From NCBI GenBank assembly GCA_964428805.1, contig CAYRZF010000062.1:1-12452 (forward strand): DNA of 12,452 nt, read 5' to 3'. The notes beneath the pieces are model-generated. The model was not told where the DNA came from. It was given only the letters and a program-made list of their open reading frames with translations, and searched no databases. Below are positions 6,043-12,452 of this stretch, piece after piece; positions within the stretch are counted from its first letter, which is position 1, and each line of letters begins with the position of its first letter. This DNA comes from CAYRZF01 sp964428805. GTDB lineage: Bacteria; Methylomirabilota; Methylomirabilia; Rokubacteriales; CSP1-6. The position numbers were made by a program, and so were the translations under genes.

Positions 6043-7014
6043 ATGGATTTTCCCCTCCTGATCCGCATCCTTCCCGAGGTGATCCTTGACGGCCTGATCC
6101 TCGGCTTCATGTACGCCCTCATCGCGCTGGGCTACACCATGGTGTACGGCGTCCTGGAATTCATCAACTTCGCCCACAGCGAAATCTTCGTCGTGGGCGC
6201 CTTCGTGGGGGTGGAGATCTTACTGACGCTCAAGGCCGGAGGGTGGCTGGATGTCCTTTCCCCCTTCCTGGTGTTGGTGCTCCTCCTCGTGGCAGGGATG
6301 GCGATCAGCGGCCTCCTCGCCGTCGCGGTTGAACGGGTCGCCTATCGGCCGCTCAGAGGAAAACCCAGGCTGATTCCCTTCATCTCCGCCATCGGGGTCT
6401 CCTTCTTCCTTCAAGATGCGATCCGATTCTTCGAGAGCCTCTGGCGCAACGCCTTCAACCTCGTCTATCCCACCATGGATGAGCTCAACCGGCGCTTCAC
6501 CCTCACCGAGACCATCGACGTATCGGTGAAATCTCTGGTGGTGATCGTGGCAGCGCTCCTCATGCTGTGGGCCCTTCACCTCCTCGTCAACCGGACCAAG
6601 CTCGGAAAGGCGATCCGCGCCGTGGCTGAAGATCAGGCCACCGCCAGTCTCATGGGGATCAACGTCAACCGGATGATCTCGCTCACCTTCCTGATCGGCG
6701 GCGCCATGGGCGGGGCCGCCGGAGTGCTCTTCGGAATCCAGTACAGCCTGATCAATCCCTACACCGGGTTCGTCCCGGGAATCAAGGCGTTTACCGCCGC
6801 GGTGCTCGGGGGCATCGGAAACATTCCGGGCGCCATGGTGGGAGGTCTCGTGCTGGGTCTCCTGGAGGCGTTCGCCGCGTCCTACTTCTCGCTCCTCACG
6901 GGCGGAGCCTTCGGGTCCGAGTACAAGGACATCTTCGCCTTCTCCGTGCTCATCCTGATCTTGATCTTTCGCCCGAAGGGGCTGCTCGGAGAGGTCGTCA
7001 GAGAACGGGCCTAG
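6043..7014 (+). CDS. livH: Branched-chain amino acid ABC transporter permease LivH
   Basis: This 323-residue inner-membrane permease is one half of the LIV-type translocation channel (BPD_transp_2 family). It has about eight hydrophobic segments. The family opening is GLILGFMYALIALGYTMVYGVLEFINFAHSEIFVVGAF (17-54). The cytoplasmic coupling helix is IRAVAEDQATASLMGINV (191-208), which docks onto the ATPases, and TAAVLGGIGNIPGAMVGG follows at about 251-268. The ATG at 6043 gives the usual N-terminus. There is no recognisable Shine-Dalgarno in front of it, only the pyrimidine-rich right arm of the hairpin. It ends in TAGTG, where its stop shares a G with the livM start, so the two are translationally coupled. 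Confidence 0.95.
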   Translation: MDFPLLIRILPEVILDGLILGFMYALIALGYTMVYGVLEFINFAHSEIFVVGAFVGVEILLTLKAGGWLDVLSPFLVLVLLLVAGMAISGLLAVAVERVAYRPLRGKPRLIPFISAIGVSFFLQDAIRFFESLWRNAFNLVYPTMDELNRRFTLTETIDVSVKSLVVIVAALLMLWALHLLVNRTKLGKAIRAVAEDQATASLMGINVNRMISLTFLIGGAMGGAAGVLFGIQYSLINPYTGFVPGIKAFTAAVLGGIGNIPGAMVGGLVLGLLEAFAASYFSLLTGGAFGSEYKDIFAFSVLILILIFRPKGLLGEVVRERA

Positions 7015-8300
7015 TGAGCGTACGAACGATACCGGCGACTCTCCTCCACCGGCCGGTGCCGGCCACCATCACCGTGATGGCCGTCATCGCTCTCTCCAGC
7101 TACTCGGTCGCGCACTTTCCTCGCTCCATTCTCGCCTTCATGCTCTTCCAGGCGTCGATCCTCCTCCTCTATTTCTCCAGGGTGGTCCCGTGGCTCAAGA
7201 CGGCCCTCGCCTTCCTCACCCTGGGGCTCCTGATGCCGATCCTGGGGACGATCAACGGCTACTACCTGGAAGTGGCCATCCAGGTCGGCATTTTCGTCGC
7301 TCTCGCGCTGGGGCTCAACATCGTGGTCGGCCTGGCCGGCCTGCTGGATCTCGGCTACGTGGCCTTCTACGCCGTGGGCGCCTACACCTGGGCGATCTTC
7401 GGCTCCATCCAGCCCACCAGGTTCATGAGCGAGGGTTGGCTGCGGTGGTTCCCGCTGGGACCGGAGTGGTTCTTCGTTTTCCTGTTCCTCGGCGTTCTCA
7501 CCGGTGCCATAACGGGAATCCTCCTGGGAATCCCCGTCCTGCGCCTCCGCGGGGATTACCTGGCCGTCGTCACGCTCGGGTTCGGCGAGGTGATCCGCGT
7601 TCTCGCCAACAACCTGGACAAGCCGATCAACCTCACGAATGGCCCGAAGGGAATCACCCCGATCGAACGCCCGCCCCTCTTCTTCAAGCCTGTCTTGAAC
7701 CTGGTGGGCATGGACGCGCCCCCCGCGACCCTCTACCCGCTCTACTTTTACTTCCTGGTGCTGCTGATCGTGGGCGTCGTCATCCTGGTCAACCGACGGC
7801 TTGAGAATTCCCACATCGGCCGGGCCTGGGAGGCGATCCGCGAAGATGAGGTTGCGGCCCAGGCCATGGGGGTGCCGCTCGTCCACATGAAGCTCCTGGC
7901 GTTCGCGTGCGGCGCCTCCTTCGCCGGAGTCATGGGGGTCGTCTTTTCCGCCAAACAGGTCTTTATCAACCCGGAGTCGTTCACCTTTCTGGAGTCCATC
8001 GGCGTTCTCTCCATGGTCATTCTGGGGGGGATGGGCTCCATCCCCGGCGCCATCCTGGGAGCCTCCGTGGTCACGATCCTGAATCTTCAAGTGCTCAAAG
8101 GGCTTTCGCTCTGGCTCAACGAGCTGCGGAACGCCGGGGTGACGATCCTCGGCTATAACCTCGCCGACCTCCCCAGCCAGTTCGAGCCCGCCAAGTACGA
8201 GCGGATGATCTTCGGAATCATCCTGGTTCTCATGGTGATCCTCCGACCTCAGGGGATCATCCCGAGCCGCCGCCGCACCCGGGAGCTGAGGGAAAAGTAA
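7014..8300 (+). CDS. livM: Branched-chain amino acid ABC transporter permease LivM
   Basis: This 428-residue permease is the second half of the channel, close to the 425 residues of E. coli LivM. An N-terminal extension of hydrophobic segments (about 18-80) precedes the core. The core begins with GLNIVVGLAGLLDLGYVAFYAVGAYT (100-125) and continues with LRLRGDYLAVVTLGFGEVIR (about 176-195) and NGPKGI (209-214). The coupling helix IREDEVAAQAMGV is at 275-287, and ILGGMGSIPGAILGA follows near residue 340. It starts with GTG and overlaps the livH stop by one base. It ends directly against the livG ATG with no spacer. The tail is basic (SRRRTRELREK) and should be cytoplasmic. No anomaly was seen. 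Confidence 0.95.
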   Translation: MSVRTIPATLLHRPVPATITVMAVIALSSYSVAHFPRSILAFMLFQASILLLYFSRVVPWLKTALAFLTLGLLMPILGTINGYYLEVAIQVGIFVALALGLNIVVGLAGLLDLGYVAFYAVGAYTWAIFGSIQPTRFMSEGWLRWFPLGPEWFFVFLFLGVLTGAITGILLGIPVLRLRGDYLAVVTLGFGEVIRVLANNLDKPINLTNGPKGITPIERPPLFFKPVLNLVGMDAPPATLYPLYFYFLVLLIVGVVILVNRRLENSHIGRAWEAIREDEVAAQAMGVPLVHMKLLAFACGASFAGVMGVVFSAKQVFINPESFTFLESIGVLSMVILGGMGSIPGAILGASVVTILNLQVLKGLSLWLNELRNAGVTILGYNLADLPSQFEPAKYERMIFGIILVLMVILRPQGIIPSRRRTRELREK

Positions 8301-9098
8301 ATGGCCACCCTTCTGGAGGTCAAGCAGGTCACCAAGCGATTCGGCGGGCTCACCGCACTGAGCCAGGTGGACTTCGAGCTGGAGGAGGGCCGCATCGCGT
8401 CCATCATCGGGCCCAACGGCGCCGGGAAGACCACACTCTTCAACATCTTCACCGGAATCTACGCTCCGGAGGCCGGAACGGTCTCCTTCCGCGGCCGATC
8501 CCTTCTGGGATTGGCGCCGGATCAGATCACGGCCCTCGGGGTCTGTCGCACGTTCCAGAATATCCGCCTCTTCGCCAATATGACCGCGGTGGAAAATATC
8601 CTGGTGGGCATGCACAGCCGGGTGCCCCTCGGCCTCTGGCACGTGCTCTCCCACGGCCCAAAGTTTCAGCACGAGGAGACCCGGCTCTGGGACCGCGCCG
8701 CCGAACTCCTCGACGTCGTGGGGCTCAGGACCAAGCCGAACGAGCTGGCCCGGAGCCTCCCCTATGGCGACCAGCGGCGGCTGGAGGTGGCGCGGGCCCT
8801 GGCCTCCGCCCCCACGCTGCTCCTCCTGGACGAGCCCACCGCGGGGATGACCCAGGGCGAGGCCCGGGGGCTTATGGCTCTCCTCCGGCGACTCATCACC
8901 GAGCACGGCCTCACGATTCTCCTGATCGAGCACAACATGCGCGTGGTCATGGAGGTCTCCGACCGGGTCACCGTGCTGGACTACGGCGAGAAGATCGCCG
9001 AAGGCAAGCCGGCCGAGGTGCAAAAGAATCCGCGGGTCATCGAGGCGTACCTCGGCCGGAAGAAGTGGGGGCAGGCGCGGGAGGCCGAGCATGCTTGA
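8301..9098 (+). CDS. livG: Branched-chain amino acid ABC transporter ATPase LivG
   Basis: This 265-residue cytoplasmic ATPase is one of the two motors of the importer. Walker A is GPNGAGKT (37-44), the Q-loop is TFQNIRLF (Q86), and the signature is the LIV variant LPYGDQRRLEVARAL (153-167). Walker B is LLLLDEP with D177 and E178, and the switch histidine is H211 in LIEHNMRVVM. The C-terminus has GEKIAEGKPAEVQKNPRVIEAYLG, the family's usual ending, plus a short tail. Its ATG abuts the livM stop, with GAGG 8 nt upstream. It overlaps livF by 8 bp. All ATPase residues are present. Confidence 0.95.
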   Translation: MATLLEVKQVTKRFGGLTALSQVDFELEEGRIASIIGPNGAGKTTLFNIFTGIYAPEAGTVSFRGRSLLGLAPDQITALGVCRTFQNIRLFANMTAVENILVGMHSRVPLGLWHVLSHGPKFQHEETRLWDRAAELLDVVGLRTKPNELARSLPYGDQRRLEVARALASAPTLLLLDEPTAGMTQGEARGLMALLRRLITEHGLTILLIEHNMRVVMEVSDRVTVLDYGEKIAEGKPAEVQKNPRVIEAYLGRKKWGQAREAEHA

Positions 9099-9795
9099 AG
9101 TCGAAAACCTCCACGTGTATTACGGCGAGATCCACGCCCTCAAGGGCGTGACACTCGACGTGGAAAAGGGCGAGATCGTCACGATCCTCGGCAATAACGG
9201 CGCGGGAAAGACAACCACGCTGAAATCCCTCTCCGGACTTCTTGCCGCGCGCGCCGGCGACATCCGGCTGGAGGGAGAGACGTTGCGCGGCGTTCCTCCC
9301 CACGAGATCGTCCTCCGCGGAGTCGCCCATGTCCCCGAGGGGCGCCGCGTCTTCAACCGGCTAACCGTCTTCGAAAACCTCGAGATGGGCGCTTATACCC
9401 GCGCGGACGCCGGGATCGAGCAGGATCTGGAACGGGTCTTCGCCCTGTTCCCGCGCTTGAAGGAGCGGCGCGCTCAGGTGGCGGGTACCTTGTCGGGGGG
9501 CGAGCAGCAGATGCTGGCGATCGGCCGGGCGCTGATGGCGGCCCCCCGCATCCTCCTCCTCGACGAGCCGTCGATGGGGCTCGCGCCGATCCTCGTGGAG
9601 CAGATTTTCGAGACGATTCAGGGGATCAACCGCCAGGGAACCACGATCCTCCTCGTGGAACAGAACGCCGCCATGGCGCTCTCGATCGCCCATCGCGGGT
9701 ACGTCCTGGAAACCGGCACCATCGTCCTCTCGGGCACGGCGGGAGACCTCCACGAAAACCCCGAAGTCCGCCGCGCCTACCTGGGAGAGAGCTAA
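9091..9795 (+). CDS. livF: Branched-chain amino acid ABC transporter ATPase LivF
   Basis: This 234-residue protein is the partner ATPase of LivG and usually pairs with it as a heterodimer. Walker A is GNNGAGKT (34-41), the signature is LSGGEQQ (134-140), and Walker B is ILLLDEPSMGL with D158 and E159. The switch position reads VEQNAA, with glutamine where most ABC ATPases have histidine. This is normal for LivF. GVAHVPEGRRVFNRLTVFENLEMG is also diagnostic. It starts within the last 8 bases of livG, so translation is coupled. Its TAA is the last sequence before the second N gap, and it closes the visible liv operon. Confidence 0.95.
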   Translation: MLEVENLHVYYGEIHALKGVTLDVEKGEIVTILGNNGAGKTTTLKSLSGLLAARAGDIRLEGETLRGVPPHEIVLRGVAHVPEGRRVFNRLTVFENLEMGAYTRADAGIEQDLERVFALFPRLKERRAQVAGTLSGGEQQMLAIGRALMAAPRILLLDEPSMGLAPILVEQIFETIQGINRQGTTILLVEQNAAMALSIAHRGYVLETGTIVLSGTAGDLHENPEVRRAYLGES

Positions 9796-9895
9796 NNNNN
9801 NNNNNNNNNNNNNNNNNNNNNNNNNNNNNNNNNNNNNNNNNNNNNNNNNNNNNNNNNNNNNNNNNNNNNNNNNNNNNNNNNNNNNNNNNNNNNNN
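9796..9895. other. Assembly gap, 100 Ns
   Basis: This is a run of exactly 100 Ns starting at the base after the livF stop. Sequence resumes with TAATTCAGGGCGG and then the ATG of the next gene. Its real length is unknown, so the link between livF and the downstream enzyme is only as good as the scaffolding. Confidence 0.95.
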
Positions 9896-9908
9896 TAATT
9901 CAGGGCGG

Positions 9909-10889
9909 ATGCTGGTCCTGGCAAGGAGCGACCTGGAGCGCCTCCTCACCCCGGCCGCGGTGATCCGGGCCCTCGAGTCGGCCTTCGCCGAGTACGCGCG
10001 CGGCCAGGCGCGGGTCCCTACCCGGCTGGCCCTGCCCGCGGGCGAGGACGGCCTGCTTCTGGTGATGCCGTCCACCCTCGCCGGGACGGCGCTCGGAGCC
10101 AAGCTCGTCAGCGTGTATGGCAAAAACCGGGAACGTGGCCTCCCCACGGTCTTCGCCACGTACGTCCTCCTGGAGCCGGAAACCGGCCAGCCCCAGGCGA
10201 TCCTGGAAGGCGGGTTTCTGACAGGGATCAGGACCGGCGCCGCCTCCGCCCTCGCCGCTCGCTACCTGGCCCGTCCGGATTCCAAAGTCATCGCCTGCTT
10301 TGGCGCCGGCGTCCAGGCGGCCTTCCAGCTCCGCTGCCTGGCGTCCGTCTTCCCCATCGAGCGAGTGCTAGTCGTTGGACGAAGCCGCCAGAGGGCCGAG
10401 AGCTTCGCCAAGACCATGCAGAAGGAGCTCGGCATCCCCGTCGCCCTGGCGCCACGCCCGGGAGAAGCGGTGAGTCAGGCCGATCTCGTCACCTGCGCCA
10501 CCACGTCTTCCACGCCGGTCTTCGACGGAAAGGATTTGAGACCGGGGACTCACGTTGATGCGGTCGGCGCATTCCGCCCCGAAACCCGCGAGGTGGACAC
10601 CGACGCCGTCCTCCGAGCCCGCGTGGTCGTGGATTCTTACGCGGGCGCCTGGGAAGAGGCCGGGGACCTCCTGATCCCGCTCAAGGAGGGCGCCATCTCC
10701 CGGTCCTCCGTGGACGCCGAGCTGGCTGAGTTGGTGACTGGCGCGAAGCCCGGCCGCAGGGACCGGCAGGAGATTACGCTCTTCAAATCAGTGGGGGTTG
10801 CCCTGGAGGACGCCGCCACCGCGCGGCTGGCCTACGACCTGGCCCGGACCGCGGGGGCAGGCGTCGAGGTGGACCTGGGCGGGGCGTGA
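9909..10889 (+). CDS. Ornithine cyclodeaminase/mu-crystallin family dehydrogenase
   Basis: This 326-residue enzyme has the two-part fold of the ornithine cyclodeaminase/mu-crystallin family. The substrate part holds the conserved lysine in GAKLVSVY (K65) and the arginine in TGIRTGAAS (R108). The Rossmann part has FGAGVQAAFQ (131-140), and a strand ends in GRSRQ (157-161), which hints at NADP(H). The later loop is VDAVGAFRPETREVD (216-230). True ornithine cyclodeaminases have a catalytic Asp here (GGDCPGKTE). This protein has Phe at that point, more like mu-crystallin and imine reductases. A role as a ketimine or pyrroline-2-carboxylate reductase, or an alanine dehydrogenase type, is more likely than ornithine cyclisation, but the substrate cannot be fixed. 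The ATG has AGGG only 3 nt upstream. The gene lies after a gap and converges with the next gene. Confidence 0.87.
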   Translation: MLVLARSDLERLLTPAAVIRALESAFAEYARGQARVPTRLALPAGEDGLLLVMPSTLAGTALGAKLVSVYGKNRERGLPTVFATYVLLEPETGQPQAILEGGFLTGIRTGAASALAARYLARPDSKVIACFGAGVQAAFQLRCLASVFPIERVLVVGRSRQRAESFAKTMQKELGIPVALAPRPGEAVSQADLVTCATTSSTPVFDGKDLRPGTHVDAVGAFRPETREVDTDAVLRARVVVDSYAGAWEEAGDLLIPLKEGAISRSSVDAELAELVTGAKPGRRDRQEITLFKSVGVALEDAATARLAYDLARTAGAGVEVDLGGA

Positions 10890-10894
10890 ATCCC

Positions 10895-11560
10895 CTATGA
10901 GCGCGGTCGGGGCGGGGAGCCGACCAGCCAGCCGAGGTAGAGGACGCCGAGAGTCGTCGCGACAAGCACGATCGCGGTGCTCACCCTGGAGAGTTCCGCC
11001 AGCGCCGCGAGGGTGCCGCTGGATAACCCGGTGAAGGCCAGTCCAAGGACGGGGATGACCGGCGCGCCGCACCCCGTCACCGTGCAGGGCCCCGTCGAGA
11101 GTCCAAGCGTGCTCGCCAGCGCTCCCGCGACGCCGCCTTGGCGGGCGGTCCGGACGCCCCAGCCGGATTGGGCCAGCCGGTCTCGACGGTAGAACCAGAG
11201 CGCGAAATAGGCGCCGAAGAGGATCGACATGAAGAGAAATCGGAAAAGGTCGCTTACCGTCACGGTGTAGCCCCACTCGGGACCGAAGTATCCATCCGCG
11301 GAGAACCAGAACAGCGCCAGGTTCGGGAGAAACTCGAGCTTTCGCTGGAGCGTCGCGTCACTCGAGAAGAGGAACTCCGGCAGCTTCTTCACCCACGGGT
11401 TGAACGTGAAATAGTCCCAGGGCTTGCGGGTGAGCGACAGCACAAGGAGGGGGAGAAACAGATCCAGGACAAAGACGGCGACGGCGACGGCCAGAAAAAC
11501 CTTGTACCGTGCCTGGATGGCGGCGGCTATTCCCCTGAAGACTCTTGTGATGACGCTCAC
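10895..11560 (-). CDS. Multi-spanning membrane protein of unknown function
   Basis: I do not recognise this 221-residue protein. It starts with GTG, and a strong GGGAGGAGG lies just upstream (11564-11572 on the opposite strand), which supports both start and reading frame. Hydrophobic segments lie at about 20-42, 106-124, 143-178 and 194-213, so it is probably an inner-membrane protein with four spans. A polar 60-residue loop rich in aromatic residues (KPWDYFTFNPWVKK, LALFWFSADGYFGPEWGY) sits between the first two, probably on the outer face. The third segment carries GPCTVTGCGAPVIP with two cysteines, C159 and C164, which could bind metal or form a redox pair. It has its own divergent promoter and ends 5 nt from the converging dehydrogenase gene. 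Codon use looks like that of its neighbours. Confidence 0.72.
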   Translation of the reverse strand: MSVITRVFRGIAAAIQARYKVFLAVAVAVFVLDLFLPLLVLSLTRKPWDYFTFNPWVKKLPEFLFSSDATLQRKLEFLPNLALFWFSADGYFGPEWGYTVTVSDLFRFLFMSILFGAYFALWFYRRDRLAQSGWGVRTARQGGVAGALASTLGLSTGPCTVTGCGAPVIPVLGLAFTGLSSGTLAALAELSRVSTAIVLVATTLGVLYLGWLVGSPPRPRS

Positions 11561-11596
11561 GAACCTCCTCCCTGGAACATATCGATACCCATCGGG

Positions 11597-11625
11597 ATTA
11601 TATTGGTGTGGACAACCTAGCGCAA
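11597..11625 (-). promoter_or_regulatory. Sigma-70-like promoter for the membrane protein gene
   Basis: On the minus strand TTGCGC (11620-11625) and TATAAT (11597-11602) are 17 bp apart. The -10 box is perfect, while the -35 box matches three of six positions. It would start transcription about 30 nt upstream of the GTG. It diverges from the + strand promoter, with the two -35 boxes only 20 bp apart. Confidence 0.5.
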
Positions 11626-11645
11626 CCCACGGGTAATATTTCGCC

Positions 11646-11674
11646 TTGACAGGTGGAAATGGCCCGTGTATACA
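11646..11674 (+). promoter_or_regulatory. Sigma-70 promoter for the Tat-exported binding protein
   Basis: TTGACA (11646-11651) and TATACA (11669-11674) are separated by the ideal 17 bp. The predicted start is near 11681, about 50 nt before the gene's ATG. A perfect palindrome covers the -10 box, so the promoter is probably repressible. Confidence 0.7.
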
Positions 11675-11678
11675 CGGG
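11663..11678. promoter_or_regulatory. Palindromic operator candidate over the -10 box
   Basis: CCCGTGTATACACGGG is a perfect 16-bp inverted repeat centred on the -10 hexamer. A dimeric regulator bound here would block RNA polymerase. A further CACGGG half-site lies at 11628-11633, 45 bp upstream of the palindrome's second half-site. No regulator gene is visible in the window. Confidence 0.6.
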
Positions 11679-11714
11679 ATTATCCAGAACTGGCCCTCAA
11701 CGATTTACCACTCC

Positions 11715-11722
11715 GAAGGAGG
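11715..11722 (+). promoter_or_regulatory. Shine-Dalgarno for the Tat-exported binding protein
   Basis: GAAGGAGG lies 7 nt before the ATG at 11730, which fixes that start and the Tat motif right behind it. Confidence 0.85.
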
Positions 11723-11729
11723 CACGAAG

Positions 11730-12452
11730 ATGGGGGAAGTGAGCCGCAGGGATTTCCTGAATACATTAGGCGTCACGGTGGGGGCTGCCGCGACAGCCTC
11801 GGCGGGGATCCTTTCGGGCCCGTCCAAGGCTGAGGCCGCTGAGCCACCGAAAGGGAAAATCCCCGACACCCCGTACAAGATCGGCCATATGACGTTTTTC
11901 ACCGGGCCGGCGGCGGTGCTGGGGGAACCTTCTTACAAGGGCCATATCCTCGCTGCCGAGGAGATCAACGCCGAGGGAGGTCTGCTCGGGAAGCGGAAGA
12001 TCGAAACCTTCAAGGCGGACGAGGCGGCCGGCACCGACGCCAATGTCAAAGAGATGAGGCGGATGAAGCTGTCTGAGAAGATCAACCTCTTCACCGGCGT
12101 CATCTCCAGCGGAAACACGCCGGCCCTTGGCCCCGTGGCTGAAGAGCTGAAGCTCCTGACCATCTTCGTGGACGGCTGCACGGATTTCCTCTGGGACAAG
12201 GCGGTCCCGAATCCCCACTACATTTTCCGGATCACGAACATGCAGTCGGCCGACGGCGTGACCGCGGCGGTCGCCACCGCCATGACCTGGCCCCAGGTGC
12301 GAAAGATCGCCCACATCCATCCCGACTACTCCTACGGGCGGAACGCGCGCGATCACTTCACCGTGGCCATCGAGAAACTGGTCCCCGGCACGAAGATCGT
12401 GTACGAGGGATGGCCGAAGCTGGGGACCACCGACTTCACCTCCCACATCACG
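11730..12452 (+). CDS. ABC transporter substrate-binding protein with Tat signal, 3' truncated
   Basis: The frame is open from 11730 to the window end, giving 241 residues without a stop. The family is usually about 400-430 residues, so roughly the last 40 percent is outside. Residues 5-11 read SRRDFLN, a twin-arginine motif. A weakly hydrophobic stretch rich in Ala/Gly and an AEA cut site near residue 36 follow, so it should be exported folded by the Tat pathway. The mature part begins PYKIGHMTFFTGPAAVLGEPSYKGHILAAEEINAEGGLLGKRK. That is the opening of type-1 periplasmic binding proteins of the LIV/amide family. Later landmarks are GVISSGNTPALGPVAEE and IHPDYSYGRNARDHF. It is only distantly like the Sec-exported LivK upstream, and its ligand is unknown. 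A strong promoter with an operator-like palindrome precedes it, so it is probably the first gene of another transporter operon. Confidence 0.88.
   Translation, partial: MGEVSRRDFLNTLGVTVGAAATASAGILSGPSKAEAAEPPKGKIPDTPYKIGHMTFFTGPAAVLGEPSYKGHILAAEEINAEGGLLGKRKIETFKADEAAGTDANVKEMRRMKLSEKINLFTGVISSGNTPALGPVAEELKLLTIFVDGCTDFLWDKAVPNPHYIFRITNMQSADGVTAAVATAMTWPQVRKIAHIHPDYSYGRNARDHFTVAIEKLVPGTKIVYEGWPKLGTTDFTSHIT

Noticed and set aside
7011..9092. A 693-codon open frame on the minus strand across livM and livG
   Set aside because: It lies opposite two well-conserved genes, is rich in Asp, Glu, Gly and His as expected for antisense of GC-rich coding DNA, and shows no domain or start signal.
1..12452. 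CRISPR arrays, insertion sequences, tRNA or rRNA genes, phage or defence genes
   Set aside because: No spaced direct repeats, transposase motifs, RNA-gene sequences or defence domains were found in any region.

Overview
This is a GC-rich bacterial window of 12,452 bases, almost all of it coding. It contains two runs of exactly 100 Ns (2525-2624 and 9796-9895), so it is a scaffold from a draft or metagenome assembly. Nothing in it identifies the species. The Gram-negative-style Sec signal peptide without a lipobox, the high GC content and the multiple liv-type transport genes suggest an environmental Gram-negative or deep-branching lineage, for example Methylomirabilota/Rokubacteria or Proteobacteria-like. 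That placement is inference and is weakly held.

Layout. (1) 9-3958: a housekeeping block with efp, accB, an unusual membrane-anchored zinc-ribbon/TPR/metallopeptidase gene, and accC, all on the + strand. The efp-accB-accC order is common in bacteria. Here a peptidase gene sits between accB and accC, and the first N gap lies exactly at its junction with accC. (2) 3967-4018: a long G/C-rich palindromic repeat, followed by thiE (thiamine phosphate synthase). (3) 4679-9795: a complete branched-chain amino-acid-type ABC transporter operon in the canonical order livK-livH-livM-livG-livF. It is driven by a perfect-consensus sigma-70 promoter whose -10 box contains the thiE stop codon. A strong hairpin separates the binding-protein gene from the permease and ATPase genes, which are themselves tightly packed or overlapping. 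(4) After the second N gap, 9909-10889 encodes an ornithine cyclodeaminase/mu-crystallin family NAD(P)-dependent enzyme. (5) 10895-11560 on the minus strand encodes an unrecognised multi-spanning membrane protein, convergent with the previous gene and only 5 nt from it. (6) 11561-11729 is a divergent control region with a sigma-70-like promoter on each strand and a perfect 16-bp palindrome centred on the -10 box of the + strand promoter. (7) 11730 to the window end is a second, Tat-exported ABC substrate-binding protein, cut off by the window edge.

How the genes fit together. AccB and AccC are the biotin carrier and biotin carboxylase of acetyl-CoA carboxylase. LivK, H, M, G and F form a complete importer for branched-chain amino acids or related amides and short organic solutes. 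The ornithine cyclodeaminase-like enzyme would fit downstream amino-acid or imino-acid metabolism, but the intervening gap weakens that link. The second binding protein has its own regulated-looking promoter, so it may feed a different transporter.

No mobile element, CRISPR array, tRNA or rRNA was seen. No gene-free stretch exceeds 300 bases: the longest is the 169-nt divergent control region. I found no clear new multi-gene defence or metabolic system. The least ordinary items are the peptidase fusion inside the acc cluster, the palindrome over the promoter at 11663-11678, the livK-livH hairpin, and the uncharacterised membrane protein.
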